Source: Prevotellaceae bacterium (GTDB lineage Bacteria > Bacteroidota > Bacteroidia > Bacteroidales > UBA932). Taken from it: a stretch of DNA of 21,012 nucleotides. Numbering within the stretch: the stretch's first letter is position 1; the number at the start of each line of letters is the position of its first letter. Positions 13,501 through 20,142 of this stretch are shown here, piece by piece. Where the stretch lies: assembly GCA_031254635.1 (NCBI GenBank), contig JAIRUB010000124.1, positions 1-21,012 of the forward strand, read 5' to 3'. The translations under genes were made by a program, and so were the position numbers. Under the pieces are notes generated by a model, which did no database searches, was not told where the DNA came from, and was given only the letters and a program-made list of their open reading frames with translations.

Positions 13501-13552
13501 TGTGTTGGTAATGGATACCGAAGTCTATTCTAATACCGGCGGCCAATCATAA
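10529..13552 (+). CDS. nifJ: Pyruvate:ferredoxin (flavodoxin) oxidoreductase, N-terminal 1007 residues up to an in-frame stop
   Basis: Single-chain PFOR converts pyruvate and CoA to acetyl-CoA and CO2 and reduces ferredoxin; it is central to anaerobic energy metabolism. Domains in order: the pyrimidine-binding domain with YPITPSSTMAEYVDEW near 31; domain II with GFRTSHE near 175; a CoA-related and linker region; a two-cluster ferredoxin domain with CIQCNQCAYVCP (about 694) and CSGCGNCADICP (about 748); the proximal cluster site GACTGCGETPY (about 817) with CNCAICKE (about 943); and the TPP/Mg site GDGWAYDIGYGGLDH (about 968). The frame then hits TAA at codon 1008, right after TEVYSNTGGQS. The expected continuation follows without frameshift to 14062, giving 1177 codons, the normal PFOR length. 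It is therefore annotated as an interrupted nifJ. Confidence 0.93.
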   Translation: MSKKEKKFITCDGNYAAAHIAYMFSEVAAIYPITPSSTMAEYVDEWSAYGKKNLWGEPVKVVEMQSEGGAAGAVHGSLQAGALTTTFTASQGLLLMVPNMYKISGELLPAVFHVSARAVAAQALSIFGDHQDVMATRQTGFAMMASSGVQEVMDLSAVAHLSSLKSRVPFLSFFDGFRTSHEVQKVEVIDAEDLKGMVSDKALVAFRHRALNPNKPVIRGTAQNPDVYFQSRESANPFYDVVPDIVARYMGEISELTGRHYLPFTYYGDPKAERIIIAMGSVCDTIKETVDHLNAKGEKVGAITVHLYRPFSAKYFLRVLPATAKRIAVLDRTKEPGANGEPLYLDVKDVLYGRDNAPVVIGGRYGLSSKDTTPAQIISVFENLALNEPKNDFTIGIIDDVSFKSLPLKPEISLAKPGTYESKFYGLGSDGTVGANKNTIKIIGETTPKYCQAYFAYDSKKSGGFTCSHLRFGDHPIISPYLVSTPDFVACHVFAYLRKYDVLKGIKAGGTFLLNSMYNVEDTKKYLPDFVKRTLAEKKINFYIINATEIAEKIGLGNRTNTILQSAFFKIANVIDYAQAVKEMKDAIDASYGRKGDEVVKMNYAAVDAGESFMKIEVPAEWLSLSGKFEAETHHRLAPEWVKRVADVVNAQTGDDLPVSTFVNYEDGTMPCGSSAYEKRGIATYVPEWVPANCIQCNQCAYVCPHAAIRPFLLTDEELKAVPGGLEIIKGNGSFKDYNFRMQLSALDCSGCGNCADICPAKNKALLMKSLDSQLAEQKRYDYLHTNVGYKDNVQDKKQNLKNSQFAQPLFEFSGACTGCGETPYIKAITQLFGDRMMVSNATGCSSIYGGSYPSSPYTCNKNGQGPAWANSLFEDNAEYGFGMHLGSERLRDRLAKLMLEGQDCKDCTSEQKVLFAEWISNRADAAKTREIAGKLLPLIEKCNCAICKEIYILRDYFVPRSQWIFGGDGWAYDIGYGGLDHVLASGANVNVLVMDTEVYSNTGGQS
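13550..13552 (+). other. In-frame TAA inside nifJ (codon 1008)
   Basis: The reading around it is GGQS, stop, KATPTGAVAKF. PFOR proteins normally have a second serine here (GGQSSKATPTG). TCA to TAA is one C-to-A change. There is no indel, and reading frame and similarity are intact on both sides. A true nonsense mutation, a base-call or assembly error, or readthrough are the options. Confidence 0.85.
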
Positions 13553-13573
13553 AAGGCTACGCCTACAGGCGCA

Positions 13574-14062
13574 GTGGCTAAATTTGCTACTTCCGGTAAG
13601 CGTATTCGCAAAAAAGATTTGGGCATGATGGCACTGAGCTATGGATATGTGTATGTAGCACAGGTGGCTATGGGCGCCAGCCAAACACAATTTTTCAATG
13701 CTTTGAAAGAAGCTGAAGCTTACGACGGCCCTTCATTGATTATTGCTTATTCTCCCTGCATCAATCACGGTTTGAAAGAAGGTATGGGCTTTACGCAAAA
13801 GGAAGAAAAATTAGCAGTAGAATGTGGCTACTGGCATAACTATCGTTACAATCCGCTATTGGAACAAGAAGGCAAGAACCCCTTCATTCTTGATAGCAAG
13901 GAACCCGACTGGAGCAAGTTCCAGGAGTTCCTAATGAATGAAGTGCGCTTCAGTTCATTGATGCTGACTTTCCCGAAAGAGGCTAAAGAGCTTTTTGTTT
14001 TAACGGAAGAAAACGCAAAATGGCGCTACAACACTTATAAGCGTATGGCAGCAACTTTGTAA
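13574..14062 (+). pseudogene. nifJ: C-terminal part of nifJ separated by the stop codon
   Basis: The 170 codons after the TAA (from 13553) continue the same frame as KATPTGAVAKFATSGKRIRK and end with the normal PFOR tail, LTEENAKWRYNTYKRMAATL. This part holds the rest of the TPP-binding domain and the C-terminal arm that in known structures wraps the partner subunit. The first possible initiator after the stop is a GTG at 13574 (coordinates given from there), with no Shine-Dalgarno or promoter before it; independent translation of a half-domain would not make sense functionally. It is best regarded as the end of one gene spanning 10529-14062. No decay is seen in this part: the codons look maintained. 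Confidence 0.85.
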
Positions 14063-14139
14063 TATTCCTATGCTATTATTGTAGCTGTTGGATTTTCTTT
14101 GGGATTGTATTTTAATTAAAGATAAAAAATAGAAAAGAT

Positions 14140-14334
14140 ATGGAAGCAATTATTGTAGGTGCTGTTTTTTGTATTTTTGCTTTGGGCTTGTACATTTTTG
14201 ACCACACAAAAGCGGGTAAAAAGTTTTTCAGTTCAATGCTTAGCAGAAAAAAAATAAAACCCGTTAAAAACGCCGATTTTAGACAGTTTTACTGCCAATT
14301 TGTTACCCATTATTCAATATCACAAATTGTGTGA
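14140..14334 (+). CDS. Small single-pass membrane protein, hypothetical
   Basis: A 64-residue frame starting MEAIIVGAVFCIFALGLYIF, a clear hydrophobic helix, followed by a basic stretch (HTKAGKKFFSSMLSRKKIK). The family is not recognised. The purine-rich GAAAAGAT before the ATG could aid initiation. From about residue 42 onward the frame runs into the dispersed repeat (14261-14311) and then into a hairpin that contains its stop, so the last 20 or so residues (DFRQFYCQFVTHYS...) are probably repeat-derived and the original gene may have been shorter. It lies 77 bp after nifJ and 71 bp before ferritin on the same strand. Confidence 0.5.
   Translation: MEAIIVGAVFCIFALGLYIFDHTKAGKKFFSSMLSRKKIKPVKNADFRQFYCQFVTHYSISQIV
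14261..14311 (-). repeat. Dispersed intergenic repeat, copy 2
   Basis: Read on the minus strand it starts AATGGGTAACAAATTGG and ends CTAAAATCGGCGTTTTTAACGG, matching the two blocks of 3843-3881. Between the blocks this copy has 13 extra bases containing CAGTAAAACTG, itself a small inverted repeat. The orientation is opposite to copy 1. It overlaps the 3' end of the small membrane-protein frame. Confidence 0.55.
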
Positions 14335-14341
14335 TATTGAA
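14313..14341. repeat. Perfect 12-bp inverted repeat before ferritin
   Basis: TTCAATATCACA at 14313-14324 pairs with TGTGATATTGAA at 14330-14341 around AATTG. It directly follows repeat copy 2 and lies 65 bp before the ferritin ATG. A TTTTAT stretch follows, so it may be a weak terminator for the small upstream gene; an operator for ferritin is the alternative. No -7 box was found between it and the ferritin gene. Confidence 0.55.
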
Positions 14342-14405
14342 ATTTTATCTCTTGTTAATTCAAACATAAAATCATTGATGCTGATTTTTCTTTAAATTAA
14401 ATATT

Positions 14406-14900
14406 ATGTTAGAACAAAAAATGAAAATTGCATTGAACCAGCAGGTTAATGCGGAATTATGGTCAAGTTATTTGTATTTATCCATGTCATACGATATGGG
14501 TGGCAAGGGTTACGAGGGTATGGCTTCTTGGTTTGCCGCACAAGCAAAGGAGGAATTTGAACATGCCGGTCGTTTTATGAAATTCATCGGGGAAAGAGAA
14601 GGAAAAGTTAAATTGATGCCGATTGAAGCCGTGAAACAAACCTGGGATACTCCCAAAGATGCTTTCGAAGACACCTTAAAGCATGAGAAAATCGTAACTG
14701 AAAAGATTCATAAGCTGATGGATATGGCTGTTGAATTGAAGGATTATGCTACGCAAAACATGTTGAAATGGTTTATTGACGAGCAGGTGGAAGAAGAAGA
14801 TGCTGTGCGTAATATTCTAGAAAAGCTGCAAAGAATCGAAAGTAGCCCTGCCGGCTTGTATGCCTTGGACAAACAGCTTGGCAAGCGTGGAAATGATTGA
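14406..14900 (+). CDS. ftnA: Non-heme ferritin
   Basis: A 164-residue iron-storage protein that assembles into a hollow 24-mer and oxidises Fe(II) for mineral storage, also limiting Fenton chemistry. Ferroxidase-centre residues are visible: E17 in NAELWSSYLYLS, E50 and H53 in KEEFEHAGRFMKF, E94 in LKHEKIVTE, and the acidic DEQVEEE at 125-131. No haem-ligand methionine typical of bacterioferritin is apparent, and the helices match FtnA-type bacterial ferritins. The ATG is chosen on the standard MLEQKMKIALNQQVNAE opening. The ZupT-type transporter starts 14 bp after its stop, suggesting a two-gene iron/metal unit. Confidence 0.95.
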   Translation: MLEQKMKIALNQQVNAELWSSYLYLSMSYDMGGKGYEGMASWFAAQAKEEFEHAGRFMKFIGEREGKVKLMPIEAVKQTWDTPKDAFEDTLKHEKIVTEKIHKLMDMAVELKDYATQNMLKWFIDEQVEEEDAVRNILEKLQRIESSPAGLYALDKQLGKRGND

Positions 14901-14914
14901 TAATTAAATAAAAA

Positions 14915-15724
14915 ATGTCGGAACAAACCATTTGGCTTGCCTTCGGATTGACCATGTTAGTCGGACTTTCGACCGGCATCGGTAGTTTGATTGCTTTGAT
15001 TGCCAAACGCACCAATACAAAATTTCTGTGCATCTCGCTGGGCTTATCGGCTGGAGTGATGCTCTATGTGTCGTTCATGGACTTAATCCCAATGGCAAAG
15101 GAAGAATTGCTGGCGCATTTTGGCGATAAAACGGGAATGCTGAGTTTATTGCTCGCATTTTTTGGCGGAATGGGGTTGATTATGCTGATTGACTTCTTGA
15201 TACCTAAACCAAATAATCCGCACGAATTTCAAGACGTAGAGGATATGAAGAAGCCTAACGGCCGGCAAAAATCGCTGCACCGTACAGGTGTTTTCGTGGC
15301 CTTGGCGCTCGTTGCACATAATTTTCCCGAAGGCATTGCCGTATTCACTTCCGTAATGACTAACGGCCTTTCGGTAGCGATACCGATTACCCTTGCCATA
15401 GCTATACACAATATTCCAGAAGGGATAGCCGTATCGGTACCTATATATCATGCCACAGGCAACAAACGGAAAGCTTTTTGGCTCTCGTTCCTGTCGGGAT
15501 TAGCCGAACCTTTAGGCGCATTGGTTGCCTTCCTTTTCCTGATGCCGTTCTGGTCTCCTATAATAAATGGAATAATCATGGCTGTCGTTGCAGGAATTAT
15601 GGTGTACATTTCGTTGGACGAACTTTTGCCTACAGCCGAGAAATATGGCAAACACCACCTATCCATCTCAGGGCTTATTGCAGGGATGATTTTGATGGCT
15701 TTGAGTTCATTCCTGTTTATATAG
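14915..15724 (+). CDS. zupT: ZIP-family divalent metal transporter ZupT
   Basis: A 269-residue inner-membrane importer of zinc and, in studied homologues, iron, manganese and other divalent ions. About eight transmembrane helices are visible. The paired metal-site motifs are intact: VAHNFPEGIAVFTS in TM4 and AIAIHNIPEGIAVSVPIYHA in TM5, each with His, Asn, Pro and Glu, followed by SGLAEPLGA. The variable cytoplasmic loop (about 98-125, NNPHEFQDVEDMKKPNGRQK) is moderately charged but poor in histidine. Being 14 bp downstream of ferritin, it is probably cotranscribed, which hints that iron may be a relevant substrate here; that is inference. Confidence 0.92.
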   Translation: MSEQTIWLAFGLTMLVGLSTGIGSLIALIAKRTNTKFLCISLGLSAGVMLYVSFMDLIPMAKEELLAHFGDKTGMLSLLLAFFGGMGLIMLIDFLIPKPNNPHEFQDVEDMKKPNGRQKSLHRTGVFVALALVAHNFPEGIAVFTSVMTNGLSVAIPITLAIAIHNIPEGIAVSVPIYHATGNKRKAFWLSFLSGLAEPLGALVAFLFLMPFWSPIINGIIMAVVAGIMVYISLDELLPTAEKYGKHHLSISGLIAGMILMALSSFLFI

Positions 15725-15743
15725 CTTATTGTTTTTTATTTAC

Positions 15744-15751
15744 TATCTTTG
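15744..15751 (+). promoter_or_regulatory. Promoter -7 box of the mannosyltransferase-pyrC operon
   Basis: TATCTTTG is a full consensus match, putting the start near 15758 and the leader at about 22 nt before the ATG at 15780. No -33 TTTG at the standard distance was seen. It rules out the in-frame TTG at 15729 as a start. Confidence 0.65.
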
Positions 15752-15779
15752 TAGTTTATATGTATTAAAACAGGTTTGC

Positions 15780-16508
15780 ATGAATGTCGAAAAATTAGTT
15801 ATTATTCCTACTTACAACGAGAAAGAAAATGCTGAAAAAATCATACGCAAGGTAATGTTGCTGAAGGGCGGCTTCCATGTGTTGGTTATTGATGATGGCT
15901 CGCCCGATGGCACTACGCAAATTGTAAAAGGCTTGCAACCTGAGTTTGAAAGTCGTTTGCATTTATTGGAACGCGAGGGGAAGCAAGGCCTGGGCACGGC
16001 TTATATTGTAGGTTTTAAGTGGGGATTAGAACATGGCTATACTTATATCTTCGAAATGGATGCTGATTTTTCGCATAATCCCGATGACCTTCTGCGCCTA
16101 TATGCTGCTTGTGCCGATGGCGCCGATTTAGCTATAGGTTCGCGTTATTGTAGCGGAATAAGTGTGGTAAACTGGCCTCTCGGGCGGGTGTTGATGTCAT
16201 ATTTTGCTTCAAAATACGTTCAAATGGTGTTAAGAATGAAAATCTATGATACCACGGCAGGCTTCAAGTGCTATCGTAGTACGACATTGACAAAGATAGA
16301 TTTCAACCGAATCAAAATGAAAGGTTACGGCTTCCAGATAGAGATGAAATATACCGCTCATAAATTAGGATTTAAAATTAAAGAAGTGCCTATTATTTTT
16401 ATTGACCGTAAAGAAGGAAGTTCAAAAATGAGCGGCGGTATTTTCGGGGAAGCTTTCTGGGGCGTGTTAGGCCTGCGTTTCCGTAAAATCAGAGCAAAAC
16501 AAGCCTAA
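15780..16508 (+). CDS. Polyprenol monophosphomannose synthase (GT2 family)
   Basis: A 242-residue glycosyltransferase of the dolichol-phosphate mannose synthase group, which moves a sugar (mannose in studied members) from a nucleotide donor onto a polyprenyl phosphate at the inner membrane. GT2 features: VIIPTYNEKENAEKII at the N-terminus, VLVIDDGSPDGT near 36-47, the donor-binding EMDADFSHNP (DxD) near 97-106, AIGSRYCSG, and RKEGSSKMSGG near the end. No C-terminal membrane domain is present, so it is the soluble or peripheral type. The ATG at 15780 is chosen because the promoter box lies at 15744-15751. It is followed 11 bp later by dihydroorotase, an arrangement I recall from other Bacteroidales. 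The actual sugar is not proven. Confidence 0.88.
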   Translation: MNVEKLVIIPTYNEKENAEKIIRKVMLLKGGFHVLVIDDGSPDGTTQIVKGLQPEFESRLHLLEREGKQGLGTAYIVGFKWGLEHGYTYIFEMDADFSHNPDDLLRLYAACADGADLAIGSRYCSGISVVNWPLGRVLMSYFASKYVQMVLRMKIYDTTAGFKCYRSTTLTKIDFNRIKMKGYGFQIEMKYTAHKLGFKIKEVPIIFIDRKEGSSKMSGGIFGEAFWGVLGLRFRKIRAKQA

Positions 16509-16519
16509 GAAAGCTATCT

Positions 16520-17848
16520 ATGAAGAAAATTATTACGAACTGCATCATCATTAACGAAGGAGAACGATTTGCCGGCGGCGTGGTTATTGAGGGGGAGCAA
16601 ATACAATCGGTATTCAAGAGCAAGCCCGACTTCCCGTTGGAAGGCGAAATAATTGATGCCGGCGGGAAATGGCTAATCCCCGGAGTTATCGACGACCATG
16701 TGCATTTCCGGGAACCCGGCGCTACCCAAAAGGCCGATATCGCTTCGGAAAGCGCGGCGGCAGTAGCCGGAGGCGTTACTTCTTTTATGGATATGCCTAA
16801 CAATACGCCGCCAACGGTGAACTTGTCGTTATTGGAAGAAAAATATGCACGGGCAGCTGAAGTTTCCTTAGCCAATTATTCCTTTTATCTCGGTGCCGAT
16901 AATAGCAATACTAACGAAATAAAAAAAATAGACCCCCGCTATGTATGTGGCGTAAAACTGTTCATGGGCTCGTCAACCGGAAATATGTTGGTAGATGAAC
17001 CTAAAATTCTGTCGGCCATTTTTGCTGAATCGCCTGTGATAATTGCCGTTCATTGCGAAGAGGGAAGCATTATCCGCCGCAATCTCGAACAGTTCAAACA
17101 GGAATATGACGACACTATTTCGGCTAAATTTCATCCTTTGATACGTAGCGAGGAGGCTTGCATCCGTTCTACAGCTAAAGCTATTGAACTGGCGTTAAGA
17201 TACCGCAGCCGCCTGCATGTTTTACATCTGACCACCGCTAAAGAAATAGCGAACTTTCCTACGGAAACTTATATTTTCGGCGAAATCTGCGCACATCATC
17301 TATGGTTTTCTGACGATGACTATACTGTCTTAGGCAATCTCATCAAATGTAATCCGGCCATCAAAACAGTCGATGACCGGGAGGCCTTGCGCCGCGCCGT
17401 TCACAGCGGAAAGATTAGCGTAGTAGGTTCCGATCATGCACCTCATCTATGGGATGAAAAACAGCTACCTTACCTGCAAGCGCCATCGGGAATTCCTTTG
17501 GTGCAACATTCGCTTCAAGTCATGTTGGAATTGTGCAGGCATCATGTTTTTACTCCCGAACAGGTAGTAGAACGTATGTGCCACGGGCCGGCCAAGGCTT
17601 TTGGCATTCAGCAGCGCGGGTTCATCCGGGAAGGCTACTACGCCGATTTGGTATTAATTGAGCCCGATGCCAACATTACTATTGATAAAACGAATATCCT
17701 CTACAAATGCGGTTGGTCGCCTTTTGAGGACAACTCTTTTCACAGTCGCGTAACCCACACCTTCGTCAATGGTCATCTTGTCTGGAACGATGGCCAAATT
17801 GATGCAGGAAAAAAAGGCCAACGATTAATTTTTAAACGCAGTTTATAG
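16520..17848 (+). CDS. pyrC: Dihydroorotase
   Basis: Zinc amidohydrolase that cyclises carbamoyl-aspartate to dihydroorotate, the third step of de novo pyrimidine synthesis. The 442-residue chain has the full binuclear-site set: H60 and H62 in DDHVHFREPG, the carboxylated lysine K146 in GVKLFMGSSTGNM, H178 in VHCEE, H236 in VLHLTTA, and D305 in GSDHAPH. The DHVHFREPG form and length point to the class I (PyrC/allantoinase-like) branch. The last 60 residues (GYYADLVLIEPDANITIDK) form the amidohydrolase beta domain. It is 11 bp after the mannosyltransferase and 5 bp before the EamA transporter, so it is probably the middle of a three-gene operon. Confidence 0.94.
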   Translation: MKKIITNCIIINEGERFAGGVVIEGEQIQSVFKSKPDFPLEGEIIDAGGKWLIPGVIDDHVHFREPGATQKADIASESAAAVAGGVTSFMDMPNNTPPTVNLSLLEEKYARAAEVSLANYSFYLGADNSNTNEIKKIDPRYVCGVKLFMGSSTGNMLVDEPKILSAIFAESPVIIAVHCEEGSIIRRNLEQFKQEYDDTISAKFHPLIRSEEACIRSTAKAIELALRYRSRLHVLHLTTAKEIANFPTETYIFGEICAHHLWFSDDDYTVLGNLIKCNPAIKTVDDREALRRAVHSGKISVVGSDHAPHLWDEKQLPYLQAPSGIPLVQHSLQVMLELCRHHVFTPEQVVERMCHGPAKAFGIQQRGFIREGYYADLVLIEPDANITIDKTNILYKCGWSPFEDNSFHSRVTHTFVNGHLVWNDGQIDAGKKGQRLIFKRSL

Positions 17849-17853
17849 CTATA

Positions 17854-18744
17854 ATGAAACAACAGAATAATACGGGTACCTATTTAGGTGTTATTTTCTC
17901 CACCATCCTTTGGGGCTTGTCTTTTGTGTGGACTAACCAATTGCTGCGGGATGGCTTTCCTATGTACAGCCTTTTAATTTTAAGATTAGTCATTGCAGCA
18001 GTTCTATTGTTAATCGTGACATTGTTTACCGGAAAATTCAACAAAATACAATACAGCGATTTCAAATGGTTTCTACTCTTAGTCCTATGCGAACCGTTTT
18101 TTTATTTCATTGGCGAAACTTATGGCATTTTATATACCGATTCGGCCAGTATATCTTCTTTAATAGTTGCTACACTACCCATTTTCACTATGACTACCGC
18201 CTATCTAATATACAAGGAAAGATTTAGCAAAATCAATATTTTCGGCGTTATGTTCGCCCTTTTCGGTGTAGCCATTTCCTTGCTTAATGAGGATATGAAA
18301 TTCACTGTTCATCCTTTTGGCATAACTATGCTGTTGTTGGCGCTACTCTCGGCAACCGGCTATTCCTTGGTGATAAAAAAGCTGAGCGAAAGATACAATC
18401 CTATTACTATAGTCATTGTGCAAAATTTTGCAGGAGCCTTGTTGTTTGTACCATTCGGATTATTTGAAACAACACAGTTAGCCAATTTTCATTTTAGCTT
18501 TGCCAGTCTATATCCATTAATTCTCTTAGCTATTTTCCCATCGGCTTTGGCCTTTTTAACCTATATTCACGCCGTAAAACGGATTGGCGTAGCCAAAGCA
18601 AGTATGTTTTGTACGGTTATCCCGATTGTCACCCTCTTGTTTGCAGCCATGATAGGGCAAGATAAACTTTATCAACGGAACATTATTGGAGTTATTATAG
18701 TGGTATTTGGGTTGGTATTGTCGCAGATGAGGAAGAGGGATTAA
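17854..18744 (+). CDS. EamA/DMT-family transporter
   Basis: A 296-residue inner-membrane protein with two EamA repeats and about ten transmembrane helices. Landmarks are GVIFSTILWGLSFVWTNQLL at the start, a first-repeat end around SASISSLIVATLPIFTMTTA, then the second repeat with SATGYSLVIKKLSERYNP and ending with LGLVLSQMRKRD-like basic residues on the inside. The family exports amino acids and other metabolites, and the substrate cannot be inferred here. It begins 5 bp after dihydroorotase. Its stop is followed by a short possibly heptamer-periodic stretch and by 177 bp of mostly empty sequence before pepT. Confidence 0.9.
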   Translation: MKQQNNTGTYLGVIFSTILWGLSFVWTNQLLRDGFPMYSLLILRLVIAAVLLLIVTLFTGKFNKIQYSDFKWFLLLVLCEPFFYFIGETYGILYTDSASISSLIVATLPIFTMTTAYLIYKERFSKINIFGVMFALFGVAISLLNEDMKFTVHPFGITMLLLALLSATGYSLVIKKLSERYNPITIVIVQNFAGALLFVPFGLFETTQLANFHFSFASLYPLILLAIFPSALAFLTYIHAVKRIGVAKASMFCTVIPIVTLLFAAMIGQDKLYQRNIIGVIIVVFGLVLSQMRKRD

Positions 18745-18874
18745 GTAACTAAAGATTAATGGTGCAGTGGGGAAACTGGAAATCATAAAGAGTAGGGAAA
18801 AATCAAATACACAATAGTTCATTCACAAACAGACATTTAAAACATGATATCTATTAATTCTCAATTATTTTAAT

Positions 18875-18882
18875 TATCTTTG
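18875..18882 (+). promoter_or_regulatory. Promoter -7 box of pepT-comEC
   Basis: TATCTTTG, followed by CA, is a full consensus match. The inferred start is near 18889 and the leader about 33 nt. No TTTG lies at -33. The rest of the gap after the EamA gene shows no other gene or strong structure. Confidence 0.65.
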
Positions 18883-18921
18883 CAATCCACTTAAGAACGT
18901 TCATTTATAAATTTAATAACT

Positions 18922-20142
18922 ATGAACACGCTACTTGAACGTTTTTTACGCTATGTATCGCATGATACACAATCGGACCCCAACTCGCCGGCTATCCCAA
19001 GTACTCAGGGACAATTGTCGTTTTTACAGCTATTAGACAAGGAACTCCGTGCAATGGGCCTGACAGCTACCTTGCACCAACAGCAATACCTCTGCGTACA
19101 TATTTCGGACAATAACGGCAAAGACAGTCCAGCTATCGGCTTTCTGGCGCATGTCGATATCACTCCAGATGTTAGCAGCGCCAATATTTGTCCGCAAATA
19201 ATTAAAAATTACGACGGCAATGACATTGTTTTAAACACTCCCTTAAAAATCGTCTTGCGTACGGACGATTTTCCACAGATTAAACAATATACAGGCCAAA
19301 CCCTAATTACCACCGACGGCACTACCCTGTTGGGTGCTGACGATAAGGCAGGCGTGACTATTTTAATGGAGCTGGCACAACATTTAGCACTCCACCCTGA
19401 AATAAAACATGGCGATATTCGTTTGGCTTTTACTACTGATGAGGAAATAGGTCGCGGAACCGATGGTTTTGATATAGCTACCTTCGGTGCCAAATACGCC
19501 TATACAATAGACGGCGGGGCTATTGGTGAATTGGAATACGAAAATTTTAATGCTGCCATGGCAACGTTGTCTGTGAAAGGCTGTAATATGCACCCTGGCG
19601 AGGCCGGCAAAACATTCAAAAATGCCCTGCTTTTACTCGAAGAGTTCAATCGCAGGCTTCCTGCAGAGCAACGGCCCGAAACCACCACCGGCTACCAGGG
19701 GTTCCTCCTGCTCTCACAAATAAATGGTTCTGCCGATGCTGCCAAGGCTAAATACCTTATCCGCGATCATAGCCGCGAACTGTTTCAAGCCAAGAAAGAT
19801 TTCTTGCATCAAATAGTCTTCGAACTTAATCAACAACACGGCAACAATATTTTTCAACTACAGATTGACGACCAATATTACAATATGCGGAGCAAGATTG
19901 AAAAGCACCCGATAGTAGTTGATAAGGCTATAGAGGCCTTGCTAAAAGCAGGCATTAATCCAATTATAAAACCTATCCGCGGCGGCACCGACGGTGCCCG
20001 GCTAAGCTATATGGGCCTCCCCTGCCCCAACCTCTTTACCGGAGGTCATAATTTTCACAGTATCTATGAGTACATTCCGCTGCAAAGTATGCACAAAGCG
20101 CTGGAAGTAGTTCTTAATATTGTGGAAAGTTATAATGAATAA
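18922..20142 (+). CDS. pepT: Peptidase T (tripeptide aminopeptidase)
   Basis: A 406-residue cytoplasmic M20-family metallopeptidase that removes the N-terminal residue of tripeptides. The zinc ligands and catalytic residues are in place: H77 and D79 in FLAHVDITPD, D140 in LLGADDKAGV, E174 and E175 in TTDEEIGRGTDGFD, D197 in TIDGGAIGELEYENFNA, and a histidine near 378 in FTGGHNFHSIYEYIP. RGGTDGARLSYMGLPCPNLF supplies the conserved C-terminal substrate region. The length matches E. coli PepT (408). A promoter box lies at 18875-18882. The last 8 bases overlap the start of comEC, so the two are probably one transcript. Confidence 0.95.
   Translation: MNTLLERFLRYVSHDTQSDPNSPAIPSTQGQLSFLQLLDKELRAMGLTATLHQQQYLCVHISDNNGKDSPAIGFLAHVDITPDVSSANICPQIIKNYDGNDIVLNTPLKIVLRTDDFPQIKQYTGQTLITTDGTTLLGADDKAGVTILMELAQHLALHPEIKHGDIRLAFTTDEEIGRGTDGFDIATFGAKYAYTIDGGAIGELEYENFNAAMATLSVKGCNMHPGEAGKTFKNALLLLEEFNRRLPAEQRPETTTGYQGFLLLSQINGSADAAKAKYLIRDHSRELFQAKKDFLHQIVFELNQQHGNNIFQLQIDDQYYNMRSKIEKHPIVVDKAIEALLKAGINPIIKPIRGGTDGARLSYMGLPCPNLFTGGHNFHSIYEYIPLQSMHKALEVVLNIVESYNE

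Noticed and set aside
13574..14062. An independent gene starting at GTG 13574
   Set aside because: It is the uninterrupted continuation of nifJ in the same frame, with no promoter or ribosome site, and would encode half a domain.
10529..14062. An alternative genetic code in which TAA is sense
   Set aside because: Many intact genes here end properly at TAA (for example hslR-like, pepT, gcvT's neighbours) at family-typical lengths, so TAA is a normal stop in this genome.
14063..14118. A hydrophobic frame (SYAIIVAVGFSLGLYFN) directly after the nifJ stop
   Set aside because: It has no start codon and lies in frame behind the normal PFOR C-terminus; there is too little to call a gene.
15729..15779. 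An upstream extension of the mannosyltransferase from a TTG
   Set aside because: The extension overlaps the -7 box and would start before the inferred transcription start; the family-typical opening begins at 15780.
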